This document shows, in pieces, positions 17,016-25,666 of a DNA stretch of 35,109 bases. Source of the stretch: JAFAVZ01 sp036009105 (GTDB taxonomy: Bacteria > Acidobacteriota > Thermoanaerobaculia > Gp7-AA8); the NCBI GenBank assembly GCA_036009105.1, contig DASYMJ010000358.1:1-35109 (forward strand), read 5' to 3'. Both the position numbers and the translations under genes were made by a program. The notes under the pieces are model-generated. The model was given only the letters and a program-made list of their open reading frames with translations. It made no database searches and was not told where the DNA came from. The first letter of the stretch is position 1; each line of letters begins with the position of its first letter.

Positions 17016-18844
17016 GCGCGGACGTCATCCTCCACGATGACGTCCGCCGCTTTCTCGCTGATCATGTAGATCGGCGTCACGATGAAAAAGCCGGGGATGC
17101 GCGGGAAGACCGAGGCGTCGACGATGCGCAGTCCCTTCGTGCCGAGCACGCGGAAGCGGCTGTCCACCACCGCGTTGCGATCGCCGGGCCGACCCATGGG
17201 GCAACTGCATGAGGCGTGATGTCCCCAGGCGTTGTCGCGGATCCATTCGGCGATCCGGGCCTCGCCGTATTCCGGCCCGGGGATGATCTCCCGGGCGATC
17301 GCCTTGTTCCCGCGGTTCATCCTGCGCACGAGCTTCACCGCCTTGACCATCGTCTGGAGGTCTTCTCCCTTCGCGTCGTTCCCTTCTTCGAAGTAGTGGA
17401 ACCGGACGCTGGGCCGCTCCAGCGGATTGCTGCTGCGCAGCCGCACCGTGCCGGCGGTGTTGTTGGTGTGCGCCTTCAGGATGGCCCAGGTGAGATGGTC
17501 CTTCCGCTTCTCGATCTCCTCCGAGTATTTCGGGTAGTAGCCGTGGAAGTCGCCGGGCAGGGCGAAGATGAAGAGATCGGGGTCCGTCTTCGAGGAGTCC
17601 GACTTCAGGATCAAGGCGGCCATCGCGCCGTTGGAGGTGTAAAGGCCGCTGCCGCGGAGCCAGTCCGCGAAGCAGGGATCGGCCGCGATGCCCGGGCCGG
17701 GCGCCTTGAACGTCGCGTCCTTGAGGATCCGGAACGGCTTCTTCATCTCCGTGACCACGCCCACCTCGTAGCGGTCCTGCAGGTTGCTGCCGACGCCCGG
17801 CAGGTCGACCAGGCACTGGATGCCGATGGCCGGGTCCTCCAGGTGCTCCTTCGGCCCGATGCCGGAGAGCATCAGCAGCTGCGGCGTATTGAACGCGCCG
17901 CCGGCGAGGATGACCTCCCGCGTGCAGCGGTACTCCCTGGTCGAATACGAGGGCGCTTCCGCGGCGTTCGGATCGGCCCGATAGAGGTTCTTCCCTTCCC
18001 GGCACTCCACCCCCACGGCGCGCTTCTCGCCGTCCAGGATGACCCGCGTGGCGAGGGTGTTCATGCGGACGGTCAACCGGTCGGGATGCTTCGTCTGCAC
18101 GGCCCGGATGAACTCGCGCGCGCCATTGCGTTTGCCGCCCGCGGTGGCCAGCGGGATGGTGAAGGTCATCCCCTCGAAGGCGGCGCGGTTGCGCCTGTCG
18201 TTCGGATCGTCGTTGGTCAGCAAGGCGCGCTTGATGCGCCAGAACAGGCCGCGATACCAGTAGCGCCAGGCCGCCCAACGCGCCGCCGAGAGGATGGTCT
18301 TCGCCACTTCCGCGTCGCCCAGGCCGACCGTCGCGGCGACTTTGCTGGTGGAGAGCCAGCCTTGGAACCCGTGGCCGCCCGGGTTGCTCCGGCCGGGCTG
18401 CGGCGGTTTCTCATAGAGGCAGCGCTCCACCCGCTCGAAGTACTGCCACATCCTCTCCGCGCGCCACGACTCATCGCCGGTCAGCTCGGCGATGGCGTTC
18501 CAGTCGCTGTCGTGCGGCACGATGGTGATCATCGCGTTGTGCGCGGTGCAGCCGCCGAGCGTGCCGGCGCGCGGATAGAGCACGCCGCCCTCCTCTTTGC
18601 GGTACTTCGGATCGCGCTGCGGGTTGGTGTCGTAGTGGTCGACGAAGAAGTTCCACGCCATCTCCTTGTCTTCCGTGGAGAGGGCGTGAAAGCAGGGGAC
18701 CTGATAGTGGTAAGACTCCGGATCGGACCCCGCCTCGATCAGCAGGACGCGGAATCCTCGGGCGGCGAGGTTCGCCGCGAGAGGCCCGCCGCCGGCTCCC
18801 GAGCCGATGACGATGTAGTCGACCGGTTCATCCGCGGTTTCGAT
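16991..18844 (-). CDS. GMC-family FAD-dependent oxidoreductase, probable non-canonical ATC start
   Basis: 617 residues if read from ATC at 18844. The Rossmann motif is intact: VDYIVIGSGAGGGPLAANLA with Gly14/16/18-20, then Glu37 in VLLIEAG for the FAD ribose. The C-terminal GMC block has WGHHASCSCPMG (His542/543), AVVDSRFRVLGTKGLRIVDAS and YMISEKAADVI. The first ATG in frame (18661) lies after the FAD motif and would remove the cofactor site. No ATG, GTG or TTG lies upstream in this frame within at least 100 bases, whereas ATC sits 8 bases after AGAGGG. GMC enzymes oxidise alcohols and sugars using FAD. The Asn/His usually found before the YMISEKAAD helix is absent (Val589 by eye). It directly follows the diheme gene, with which it is co-transcribed. 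Confidence 0.88.
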   Translation of the reverse strand: METADEPVDYIVIGSGAGGGPLAANLAARGFRVLLIEAGSDPESYHYQVPCFHALSTEDKEMAWNFFVDHYDTNPQRDPKYRKEEGGVLYPRAGTLGGCTAHNAMITIVPHDSDWNAIAELTGDESWRAERMWQYFERVERCLYEKPPQPGRSNPGGHGFQGWLSTSKVAATVGLGDAEVAKTILSAARWAAWRYWYRGLFWRIKRALLTNDDPNDRRNRAAFEGMTFTIPLATAGGKRNGAREFIRAVQTKHPDRLTVRMNTLATRVILDGEKRAVGVECREGKNLYRADPNAAEAPSYSTREYRCTREVILAGGAFNTPQLLMLSGIGPKEHLEDPAIGIQCLVDLPGVGSNLQDRYEVGVVTEMKKPFRILKDATFKAPGPGIAADPCFADWLRGSGLYTSNGAMAALILKSDSSKTDPDLFIFALPGDFHGYYPKYSEEIEKRKDHLTWAILKAHTNNTAGTVRLRSSNPLERPSVRFHYFEEGNDAKGEDLQTMVKAVKLVRRMNRGNKAIAREIIPGPEYGEARIAEWIRDNAWGHHASCSCPMGRPGDRNAVVDSRFRVLGTKGLRIVDASVFPRIPGFFIVTPIYMISEKAADVIVEDDVRAQSTTTLR

Positions 18845-18852
18845 TTCGTGGT

Positions 18853-18858
18853 CCCTCT
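18853..18858 (-). promoter_or_regulatory. Shine-Dalgarno sequence that supports the ATC start of the GMC gene
   Basis: Read on the minus strand, AGAGGG begins on the last base of the diheme stop codon (TGA at 18860-18858) and ends 8 bases before the ATC at 18844-18842. This is the normal spacing for a start codon. It is the main sequence evidence for initiation at ATC rather than at the ATG 61 codons downstream. Confidence 0.55.
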
Positions 18859-21242
18859 CAGAATGTCTTGAGCAGTTCGATGAGCGCTCGCTTGTCCGCC
18901 AGCGGAAGCGACCGGCCGAAGGGATGGCCCTTGTCCTCGTAAAAGTCGGGGCACTTGTTCACGGCCAGGAACTTCGGCACCACGTTCTGCGCCATCAGCT
19001 TCTCGGCGGCGGCGTCGCCCAGCTTCCTGGTCTTGATCTCGGTCAGGGTGTCGATGATGGCCTTGTACAAAGCGATGCGCTTGACCGCCAGGGCCACCCC
19101 CCCATCGAGGTTGGTGTTGGCGAGCAGGTTGATCGGCGTGTCTTTCGGAATGGGGCCGATCTTCAGCGTCTGCGTCTTCTGGTCGACCAGCTCCGGGTTC
19201 TTCTGCGCCGCGAGCCGAATGCCGTCCTGGAGCTCCTTCGGCAGATACCCGAGGGGGATGTTGATGGAGCTTCGCTTCGTGGTCTTCCAGATCAGGTTTC
19301 CGCGGTCCCGGATCCAGAGCATCTTCTCGATGCCGTCCTGGAAGGCTTTCATCCGCGCGGCGACGCTCACGTCGCCCGGCGTGGCGAGCATCGGATCGAC
19401 CCCCACCGTGTTGTTGTGCAGGAACGGAGCGCTCGACCAGAGGCTGATCAGCGACGGCGGCCGGTAGTAGCCCGGCCCGGCCGGCTCGCCCCGCAGCGGG
19501 ATGCTGACCTGGCTCTTGCCGTTCGGCGAGTAGGGGTTGTCGACCTCGAAGGTGCCGATGGGCGGCAGGGTCTTGTACGTCTCGGAGGAGAAGTTGTCCC
19601 AGATGTGGTTGCGCGTGGCGTTGGTGGCGGCGGCGCGGGTGGCGTTGGTGCCGATCTGGGTGACCGGGTGGCGGCGCTCGTCGGCGAGGAAGTTGTCCGA
19701 GAAAAAGTCCGGCTTCATCACCTCGGCCCGGAACCAGTTCTTCGCCTCCTCGGTGACCGCGCCGTCCGGACCGAAGAGATCGGCGGGCGGCTGGCGGCTG
19801 GAGTGGCAGGCCGCGCAGTTCTCCGCGAACACGATCTTGCCCCGATCGAGCACGCCGCGGTCGGCGGTCAGGAACTGCGCGCCGCCCGGCGCGTCCTTCA
19901 GCAACAGCGGCTTCGCGTAGCGGATGAAGTACAGCGCGAGCGCGTGCGAGCGGTCCTCGCTCCAGTTCCAGTACGCGGAGCCCATCTGCAGCGCCTTCAC
20001 CGTCACCGGCGACTGCGAGGCGAGAGCGGGGTTGTTCGGGAACGGGCCGCCGATGAGCGGCCGGAAGTGCTTCTGCCACTCCGGCCAGGCGTGTCCGATG
20101 TTCACGTAGACGCGGCTGAGCGCTCCCTCGAAGCCGACCGAGTCGTCCCCCTGTTTGAGCACGCGCGGAATCTTCTGCCCCTTGTCGAGGGTGAGCCACT
20201 CGAGGTCGAGCGCGCCGCCGGTCAATCGCTCCACCATCGGATCGGCCTTGCCAGAGTCCTTCGTCACCCCTGCCGCGGCGCGGCTGAGGCGCTGGGCCAC
20301 GTTGAAGACGCCGTTCATCGTGCCGGGGTTGTTCAGGTAATCGGTGGCGATGAACGAGGTGTCGAGCGAGCCGGGCGGGTTGGAGTGGATGAGCTGCCAG
20401 ATGAAGCTCTCCTCGTCCGGCCCGGAGACCTGCACCGGCGCTCCGTTCACGCCGCCGGTGACGCGGCGCGGCACGAAGAACTCGCCCACGTTGAAGTATT
20501 GCGCGCCGACGTAGTCGTTCAGGTTCTCCCACTTCGGGCTCGCCACGTCGGCCGGCGGATGGACCGGATCGAAGCTGACGTGGCAGAGCGCGCAGGCCAT
20601 GCCCACCACGTAGGGGCGGGCCAGGTTCGGGTTGTCGTAGTAGTCGGGATTCTCGTAGAAGTCGTGGTTCACGCCGTCCGCGGCGACGTGCTTCATCCAC
20701 TCCGCCTTCGCGGCGGCGTCGAATTTCGGATTGTCGGAGAGACGCAGCCCGACCACGCCGGAGGAGCGCCCGTAGGTGGCGTAGTCGACCTGCTGGTCGA
20801 TCCGGCCGGCCGGATCGTTCGGGTTCGGGACGTCGATGAAGAGGCCGTACCGGTCCGGCTTCGCCGCCTGCTGGAAGCCGGGCTGGTTGATGATGCCGAT
20901 CTCCTGGAAGCGGCGCGGGCGGCGGCGGGAGTCGATGGTCTTGAGCAGGTCCGCCGTGCCGAAGCCGTGCCGGGCCAGCCAATCCCACATCAGGCCGCTG
21001 TCGCCCACCCACAGGTTCCAGACGATGCGGCCCCGAAGCGCTTCCCTTTCATCCGCCTTGCCCGGATCGAGCGTGATGCCGTCCAGGCCGGGGAAGACGT
21101 CCACCCCGGTCTCTTTCCAGCTCGCCGGCGCCGGTTTGTAGCGGGCCGTTGCCGGGCCGGGTGGCGGCGCCGCCGGTTCCTGCCGGCAGGAAATGGCAGT
21201 GACCAGGACCGCGAGGAGGAACCGGAGCCGGACTCTCGACAT
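18858..21242 (-). CDS. Large diheme c-type cytochrome, MauG/RoxA-superfamily-like (paralogue B)
   Basis: 794 residues from the ATG at 21242, chosen because it begins a signal peptide, MSRVRLRFLLAVLVTAISC, with a possible lipobox at Cys19. The frame runs on upstream into the divergent promoter and should not be used. Haem c sites are Cys217-ALC-His221 and Cys476-AAC-His480. SLISLWSSAPFLHNNTVG near 597-614 keeps the His (609) that paralogue A lacks. The middle (SLDTSFIATDYLNNPGTMN, SRVYVNIGHAW) and the C-terminus (ADKRALIELLKTF) match paralogue A throughout, although overall identity looks moderate. RoxA-type relatives cleave polyisoprene with oxygen; others are peroxidases or electron carriers, and the activity here is not known. 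The GMC gene begins 13 bases after its stop. Confidence 0.86.
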   Translation of the reverse strand: MSRVRLRFLLAVLVTAISCRQEPAAPPPGPATARYKPAPASWKETGVDVFPGLDGITLDPGKADEREALRGRIVWNLWVGDSGLMWDWLARHGFGTADLLKTIDSRRRPRRFQEIGIINQPGFQQAAKPDRYGLFIDVPNPNDPAGRIDQQVDYATYGRSSGVVGLRLSDNPKFDAAAKAEWMKHVAADGVNHDFYENPDYYDNPNLARPYVVGMACALCHVSFDPVHPPADVASPKWENLNDYVGAQYFNVGEFFVPRRVTGGVNGAPVQVSGPDEESFIWQLIHSNPPGSLDTSFIATDYLNNPGTMNGVFNVAQRLSRAAAGVTKDSGKADPMVERLTGGALDLEWLTLDKGQKIPRVLKQGDDSVGFEGALSRVYVNIGHAWPEWQKHFRPLIGGPFPNNPALASQSPVTVKALQMGSAYWNWSEDRSHALALYFIRYAKPLLLKDAPGGAQFLTADRGVLDRGKIVFAENCAACHSSRQPPADLFGPDGAVTEEAKNWFRAEVMKPDFFSDNFLADERRHPVTQIGTNATRAAATNATRNHIWDNFSSETYKTLPPIGTFEVDNPYSPNGKSQVSIPLRGEPAGPGYYRPPSLISLWSSAPFLHNNTVGVDPMLATPGDVSVAARMKAFQDGIEKMLWIRDRGNLIWKTTKRSSINIPLGYLPKELQDGIRLAAQKNPELVDQKTQTLKIGPIPKDTPINLLANTNLDGGVALAVKRIALYKAIIDTLTEIKTRKLGDAAAEKLMAQNVVPKFLAVNKCPDFYEDKGHPFGRSLPLADKRALIELLKTF

Positions 21243-21246
21243 CTCT

Positions 21247-21282
21247 GATGTTAGGAGTGACAGAGGGCTGGTTTTCCCTACC
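21247..21282 (-). promoter_or_regulatory. Candidate shared operator/promoter of the minus redox arm
   Basis: On the minus strand GGTAGGGAAAA (21282-21272) and TCACTCCTAACATC (21260-21247) lie directly before the ATG at 21242. They match the pair at 7977-8017 before paralogue A. The second box ends only 4 bases before the start codon. If it were a -10 region the transcript would be essentially leaderless, so an operator role is equally possible. The 103-base divergent region also contains the AAGGAG of the FIST gene. Confidence 0.4.
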
Positions 21283-21345
21283 GGCCGCATGCGGACCGCT
21301 CCTTGCACCTCCTTCCAGCGAACTCGTCCCCAAGGAGCCCATGGA

Positions 21346-22512
21346 ATGACCCAATCGACCGTCGTCTTCACCAAAGAAACCAACAGCGCCGCGGCCGGCA
21401 AGGACCTCGGCCAGCGTCTGCGCTCCGGACTCTCCAACCAGGCCCCGGACGCCGTCATCCTCTTCGCCTCGTCGCAACACCAATACGCCTCGCTGCTGCA
21501 GAGCGTTCACGACAGCTGCAGTCCCGGCGTCCTGGTCGGCTGCTCCTCCGCCGGTGAGTTCATCAGCGGCGAGCGCGGCGAAGGCTCGGCCTCGGCGGTC
21601 GGCATCCGCTCCGGTTCCATGCGCTTCACCGCGGCCATAGGGCGCAACCTGCGCGAGGACCGGCGCTCCGCCGCCGAGCAGATCGCCGCCTCCTTCCACG
21701 GCCTGAGCACGCACCAGTATCCCCATCGCGCGGCGCTGGTTCTGGCCGACGCGCTGGCCGGCTACACGGATGACTTCATCGAGCAGCTCAGCCTCGCCAC
21801 CCTCGGCAACTACTCGTTCTTCGGCGGCGGCGCGGGGGATGACGCCCGCTTCGCGAAGACGGACGTCTTCTGCGGCACCGAGGCCGTCACCGATGCCGCC
21901 GTGGCGCTGGAGATCCTCTCCATGAAGCCGATCGGTGTGGGGGTCAGCCACGGCTGGGTCGTGGCCAGCGAGCCGCTGCGCGTCACGGAGGCGAACGGCT
22001 CGACCTTGATCAGCCTCAATGCCGCGCCGGCCGTGGAGGCGTTCGAGGAGCATGCGCAGCAGACCGGCCAGCAGTTCGACCGCAACGATCCGATCCCCTT
22101 CTTCCTGCACAACGTGCTGGGCATCGATACCGGCGCGGGCTACAAGCTGCGCGTCCCGCTGGCCGTGCTGCCGGACGGCTCCCTCGGCTGCGCCTCGGAC
22201 GTGCCGGCCGGCGCGACGGTGCGCATCATGAAGACGACCTCCCAATCGGCGGCGGAAGCGGCGATGAGCGCCGCCACGTCCGCCCTGGGCCAGATGCGCG
22301 GCACCCGTCCGGAGGTCGCGCTCTTCTTCGACTGCGTCGCCACGCGGCTGCGCATGGGCGGCGAGTTCGGCGTGGAGATGGAGGCGCTGCAGAGCGCCCT
22401 GGGCGACGTGCAGTACGCCGGCTGCAACACGTACGGGCAGATCGCCCGCGCCGAGGGGCAGTTCAGCGGATTTCACAACTGCACGGCGACGGTGGCGCTG
22501 CTGCCCGAGTAA
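21346..22512 (+). CDS. FIST N/C domain sensory protein
   Basis: 388 residues. The ATG at 21346 lies 8 bases after AAGGAG (21332-21337). The ATG at 21341 is out of frame and stops at once. The FIST_N domain covers about residues 8-190 (PDAVILFASSQHQYASLL, VLVGCSSAGEFISGERGEGSA, NYSFFGGGAGDDARF). The FIST_C domain follows to about 380 (VGVSHGWVVASEPLRVTEA, FFLHNVLGIDTGAGYKLRVPL, ALFFDCVATRLRMGG). The second GC in GCSSAGEF and the FFGGGAGDD loop are typical. FIST domains are ligand-sensing modules, proposed to bind small molecules such as amino acids, that usually feed into two-component or GGDEF signalling. No signal or membrane segment is seen, so it is cytoplasmic. The histidine kinase begins one base after its stop. 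Confidence 0.92.
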   Translation: MTQSTVVFTKETNSAAAGKDLGQRLRSGLSNQAPDAVILFASSQHQYASLLQSVHDSCSPGVLVGCSSAGEFISGERGEGSASAVGIRSGSMRFTAAIGRNLREDRRSAAEQIAASFHGLSTHQYPHRAALVLADALAGYTDDFIEQLSLATLGNYSFFGGGAGDDARFAKTDVFCGTEAVTDAAVALEILSMKPIGVGVSHGWVVASEPLRVTEANGSTLISLNAAPAVEAFEEHAQQTGQQFDRNDPIPFFLHNVLGIDTGAGYKLRVPLAVLPDGSLGCASDVPAGATVRIMKTTSQSAAEAAMSAATSALGQMRGTRPEVALFFDCVATRLRMGGEFGVEMEALQSALGDVQYAGCNTYGQIARAEGQFSGFHNCTATVALLPE

Positions 22513-22513
22513 G

Positions 22514-24181
22514 GTGAGCAGATTCGACAACGCGGTGGAGCTCCTCACCGCGGCGGTGGCGGTGGCCGATCCGGCCCACCGCGCCGCCGCGGCCTCGGCG
22601 TGGGCGCGCCGGATGGGGGCGGAGGAGCTGATCCTCTTCGTCCGCGACCCGCGCGTGGGCCGCTCTCTTCCCGCGCCCGGATTCCCGCAGACGCTGCGCG
22701 GAGGCCGCGTGTGGCGGGAGCTCGTGGAAGCGGCCACGGCCGCCGGCTCGGCGGAAGGGAACGTTCCGGGCGAGGAGGGAGAGCCGCGCGTGGCCCGGGC
22801 GGCCGGGCTGCGCGACGGGACGGTCGCGGTGCTGATCGGCGGCGCGATCGAGGAGTCGTCGCTCTCGCTGCTCTGCACCCTGCTGCCGCTGCTCGGATCA
22901 CTGTTCCGCGCGGAGAGCGTCGCGCAGGAGGCGGCGGTGGAGTCGAAGATGGCGCGGCAGACCGCCGCGCAGGCCGCCGACCTGGCGGCGAAGCTCGATG
23001 CGACGCGCGCCGAGCTGCAGCAGGCGCTCAACGTGGCGGAGCGGGCGGCGCGGGCGCGCGACGAGTTCCTGGCCACCGTCTCCCACGAGCTGCGCACGCC
23101 GCTGACGAGCATCATCGGCTGGATCCAGCTGCTCCGCCTGGAGAACGATCCGCAGTCGCTCTCCGAGGGGCTGGAGACGATCGACCGGAACGCGCGGTCC
23201 CAGGCGCGGCTCATCGAGGACATCCTCGACTTCGCGCGCATCAACGCCGGCAAGCTGCGGCTGGACGTGAGGCCGACGGATCTCGTCGACGTGATCGATG
23301 CGGCCATCGACGTCGTCCGGCCGGCCGCGGACGCGAAGGGGGTGCGCATCGACCGCGTGCTCGATCCGAATGCCGGCCGGATCTCCGGCGACACCGACCG
23401 CCTGCGCCAGGTGGTGTGGAACCTCCTCTCCAACGCGGTGAAGTTCACGCCGCGCGACGGCCGGGTGCAGATCCGGCTGGAGCGGATCAACTCCCATTGC
23501 GAGCTGAGCGTGAGCGACACCGGCGAGGGGATCTCGCCCGAGTTCCTGCCGCATGTGTTCGACCGCTTCAGCCAGGCCGACAGCAGCTCCACCCGCACGC
23601 ACACCGGCCTCGGACTGGGCCTGGGCATCGTGCGGCATCTGACGGAGCTGCACGGCGGCACCGTGCAGGCCTTCAGCGCCGGCCTCGGGCACGGCTCCAC
23701 GTTCGCCGTCCGCCTGCCGCTGCTCGCCGCGCACCCGCGCGCCGAGGAGGAGGCCGAGCCGCGCGCGGCGAGCTCGCGCGAGTGGCCCTATGGCGATCTC
23801 ACCGGCGTCTCGGTGCTCGTGGTGGAAGACAACGACGACTCGCGCAAGCTGTTGAAGGCGATCCTCTCCCGCTCCGGCGCCGCGGTGCACGCGGCGGCGA
23901 GCGCGTCGGCCGCGCTGCAGTTCCTCGCCGAGGAGCAGCCGGACATCATCATCAGCGACATCGAGATGCCGGGCGAGGACGGCTACTCCCTCATCCGCAA
24001 GATCCGCCTGATGGAGGCGCCGCGGCAACACGTGCCCGCCATCGCCCTGACCGCCTACACGCGCAGCGTCGATCGGGTGCGCGCGCTGGCCGCCGGCTTC
24101 CAGATGCACATGAGCAAGCCGGTCGAGCCGGCGGAGCTGGTCGCCGCGGTGAAGAGCCTCGTGGACGCGCAGAGCCGCTGA
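22514..24181 (+). CDS. Hybrid sensor histidine kinase/response regulator
   Basis: 555 residues, starting with GTG one base after the FIST stop. Residues 1-135 form a GAF-like or unclassified input region, then a coiled coil (about 135-182). HisKA has the phospho-acceptor His191 in FLATVSHELRTPLTSIIGW. HATPase_c shows the N box (WNLLSNAVKF, Asn304/308), G1 (SDTGEGISPEF) and G2 (TGLGLGLGIVRHL). A C-terminal receiver domain (about 433-553) has VLVVEDNDDSRK, phospho-acceptor Asp483 in ISDIEMPGEDGYS and Lys536. There is no transmembrane segment, so the kinase is soluble and probably senses through the FIST partner. There is no DNA-binding output domain, so a further regulator must lie elsewhere. 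Its promoter region is shared with the minus redox arm. Confidence 0.94.
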   Translation: MSRFDNAVELLTAAVAVADPAHRAAAASAWARRMGAEELILFVRDPRVGRSLPAPGFPQTLRGGRVWRELVEAATAAGSAEGNVPGEEGEPRVARAAGLRDGTVAVLIGGAIEESSLSLLCTLLPLLGSLFRAESVAQEAAVESKMARQTAAQAADLAAKLDATRAELQQALNVAERAARARDEFLATVSHELRTPLTSIIGWIQLLRLENDPQSLSEGLETIDRNARSQARLIEDILDFARINAGKLRLDVRPTDLVDVIDAAIDVVRPAADAKGVRIDRVLDPNAGRISGDTDRLRQVVWNLLSNAVKFTPRDGRVQIRLERINSHCELSVSDTGEGISPEFLPHVFDRFSQADSSSTRTHTGLGLGLGIVRHLTELHGGTVQAFSAGLGHGSTFAVRLPLLAAHPRAEEEAEPRAASSREWPYGDLTGVSVLVVEDNDDSRKLLKAILSRSGAAVHAAASASAALQFLAEEQPDIIISDIEMPGEDGYSLIRKIRLMEAPRQHVPAIALTAYTRSVDRVRALAAGFQMHMSKPVEPAELVAAVKSLVDAQSR

Positions 24182-24187
24182 GGCGCG

Positions 24188-25666
24188 CTACTTCCGGGTG
24201 AACTCCTCGCCGAAGAGGGTCATGGTCGCCACTTCGCCGTCCGGGCCGAGGCGGAAGACGACCTGCTCATCCACATCGGCCGCTTCGGAGACGGCGTTGA
24301 ACATGTCGTAGTGGTAGTGGGTGAGGGGGAGGGCGAGGCGGTTCCAGCGCAGCATCAGCTGGCCGTTCTCCACCGCGATGGTGGCGGCGCCGTAGCCGGC
24401 GTTCTCGAACGTGCCGGCGTAGGCGGCGAGCTCGCGGGAGGGATGCGTGTCGCGCTGCCGCTTCGCCTCGCGCTCGCGCTTGCGCTGCTCGGCCTTCTCG
24501 TCCGAGCGCGCATCGAGGGCGAGGTAGTAGGCGTCCCAGTCGCGCGCGGGGCGGCCGAGGAGGAGGTCGGCGATGGCGTTGCGCAGGGCGACGGTGGCCA
24601 GGCCGCGGCCTTCGTTGATCAGGACCACGAAGCCTGCGTTGCGCTTCGGCAGCAGGTCGACCTGCGCGCGGAAGCCGTTGAGCGCGCCGCCGTGCGCCAC
24701 CAGCAGGTCGCCCGCGTAGTCCTGCACGTTCCACCCCATGGCGTACGACTGCACGTTCGTCTCCGGGTTGTTGTCCTTCGAGTCGCCCTCCAGCCGCACG
24801 ACCATCTGCGGCATCTTCGTTTCGCCGAGCGCTTCCGCGGAGACGATGCGCTTGCCGTCCACCGTGCCGTTGGCCAGCTGGAAGCGCACCCACTGCGCCA
24901 TGTCCTTCGCGCTCGACTTGATGGCGCCGGCCGGCGCGATGTTGTCGTCATCCACATAGGTCTGGATGCTCGCCGCGCCCCGCGCCCGATCCCAGCGATG
25001 GCCGGACGCGCGGTCGCTCGCGGCGTTCCAGTCGGCGGTGGAGACGACGGTGCGCGTCATCCCCAGGGGCTGGAAGATGCGCGCCTTCACGAAGTCGTTC
25101 CACGGCATCTTCGCCGCCGCGGCGACGGCCTCGCCGGCGGTGAGGAACATGATGTTCTGGTACTGGTACGCGCCGCGGAAGGGCTTGCTCAGCTTCACCT
25201 GCGCGATGCGGCGGATGATCTCCTCGCGCGACCACGGCGAGTCGTCCCACAGCTCGTCATGGCGGGAGAGGCCGGTGCGATGCGAGACGATGTCGCGCAT
25301 GGTGACCAGCGAGTCGGCGCAGGGGTCGCTGAGGTGAAAATACTCGAGGTGCTTCCGCACCGGGTCGTCCCAGGCCAGCTTCTTCTCGTCGACGAGGATG
25401 GCCATGGCGGCCGAAGTGAAGGCTTTCGATGTGGAGCCGATGCCGAAGAGGGTGTTCTCCGTCACCTTCTCGTTCGTCCCCAGGGCGCGCACGCCGAAGC
25501 CTTTCGCGTAGACCATTTTGTCGTCCTTGACGATGGCCACCGCGGCGCCGGGGATCTGCCATTTGGCCATGGTGGTGGCGACGAGCCGGTCGACCGCTTT
25601 GCTGTCGACGCTCTGGGCGTGGGCGGCGAGGGAGACGAACAGGAGCAGAAAAAGGAACTTGCGCAT
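24188..25666 (-). CDS. Secreted serine hydrolase, beta-lactamase class C-like, with C-terminal DUF3471-type domain
   Basis: 492 residues from the ATG at 25666, which opens a signal peptide (MRKFLFLLLFVSLAAHA). An earlier in-frame start would extend into the LOG gene on the other strand. Active-site motifs are Ser78-Thr-Ser-Lys81 (SxxK, in GIGSTSKAFTSAAM), Tyr169-Gln-Asn171 (YxN) and His325-Gly-Gly327 in place of KTG (VAHGGALNGF). The HGG form is usual in esterase and peptidase members of this family and uncommon in true beta-lactamases. A charged linker (about 408-425) leads to an all-beta C-terminal domain (LAAYAGTFENAGYGAATIAV...). It probably hydrolyses small esters or peptides in the periplasm. 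Resistance should not be inferred. Confidence 0.9.
   Translation of the reverse strand: MRKFLFLLLFVSLAAHAQSVDSKAVDRLVATTMAKWQIPGAAVAIVKDDKMVYAKGFGVRALGTNEKVTENTLFGIGSTSKAFTSAAMAILVDEKKLAWDDPVRKHLEYFHLSDPCADSLVTMRDIVSHRTGLSRHDELWDDSPWSREEIIRRIAQVKLSKPFRGAYQYQNIMFLTAGEAVAAAAKMPWNDFVKARIFQPLGMTRTVVSTADWNAASDRASGHRWDRARGAASIQTYVDDDNIAPAGAIKSSAKDMAQWVRFQLANGTVDGKRIVSAEALGETKMPQMVVRLEGDSKDNNPETNVQSYAMGWNVQDYAGDLLVAHGGALNGFRAQVDLLPKRNAGFVVLINEGRGLATVALRNAIADLLLGRPARDWDAYYLALDARSDEKAEQRKREREAKRQRDTHPSRELAAYAGTFENAGYGAATIAVENGQLMLRWNRLALPLTHYHYDMFNAVSEAADVDEQVVFRLGPDGEVATMTLFGEEFTRK

Noticed and set aside
18661..18663. ATG at 18661 as the start of the GMC gene
   Set aside because: It would delete the FAD-binding Rossmann motif encoded just upstream in the same frame.
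18739..21012. 757-codon open frame on the minus strand
   Set aside because: Overlaps diheme paralogue B in another frame; the paralogue has two CxxCH sites and a collinear homologue.
24188..25666. Calling the serine hydrolase an antibiotic-resistance beta-lactamase
   Set aside because: HGG replaces KTG and a DUF3471-type domain follows; this is more typical of esterase/peptidase relatives.
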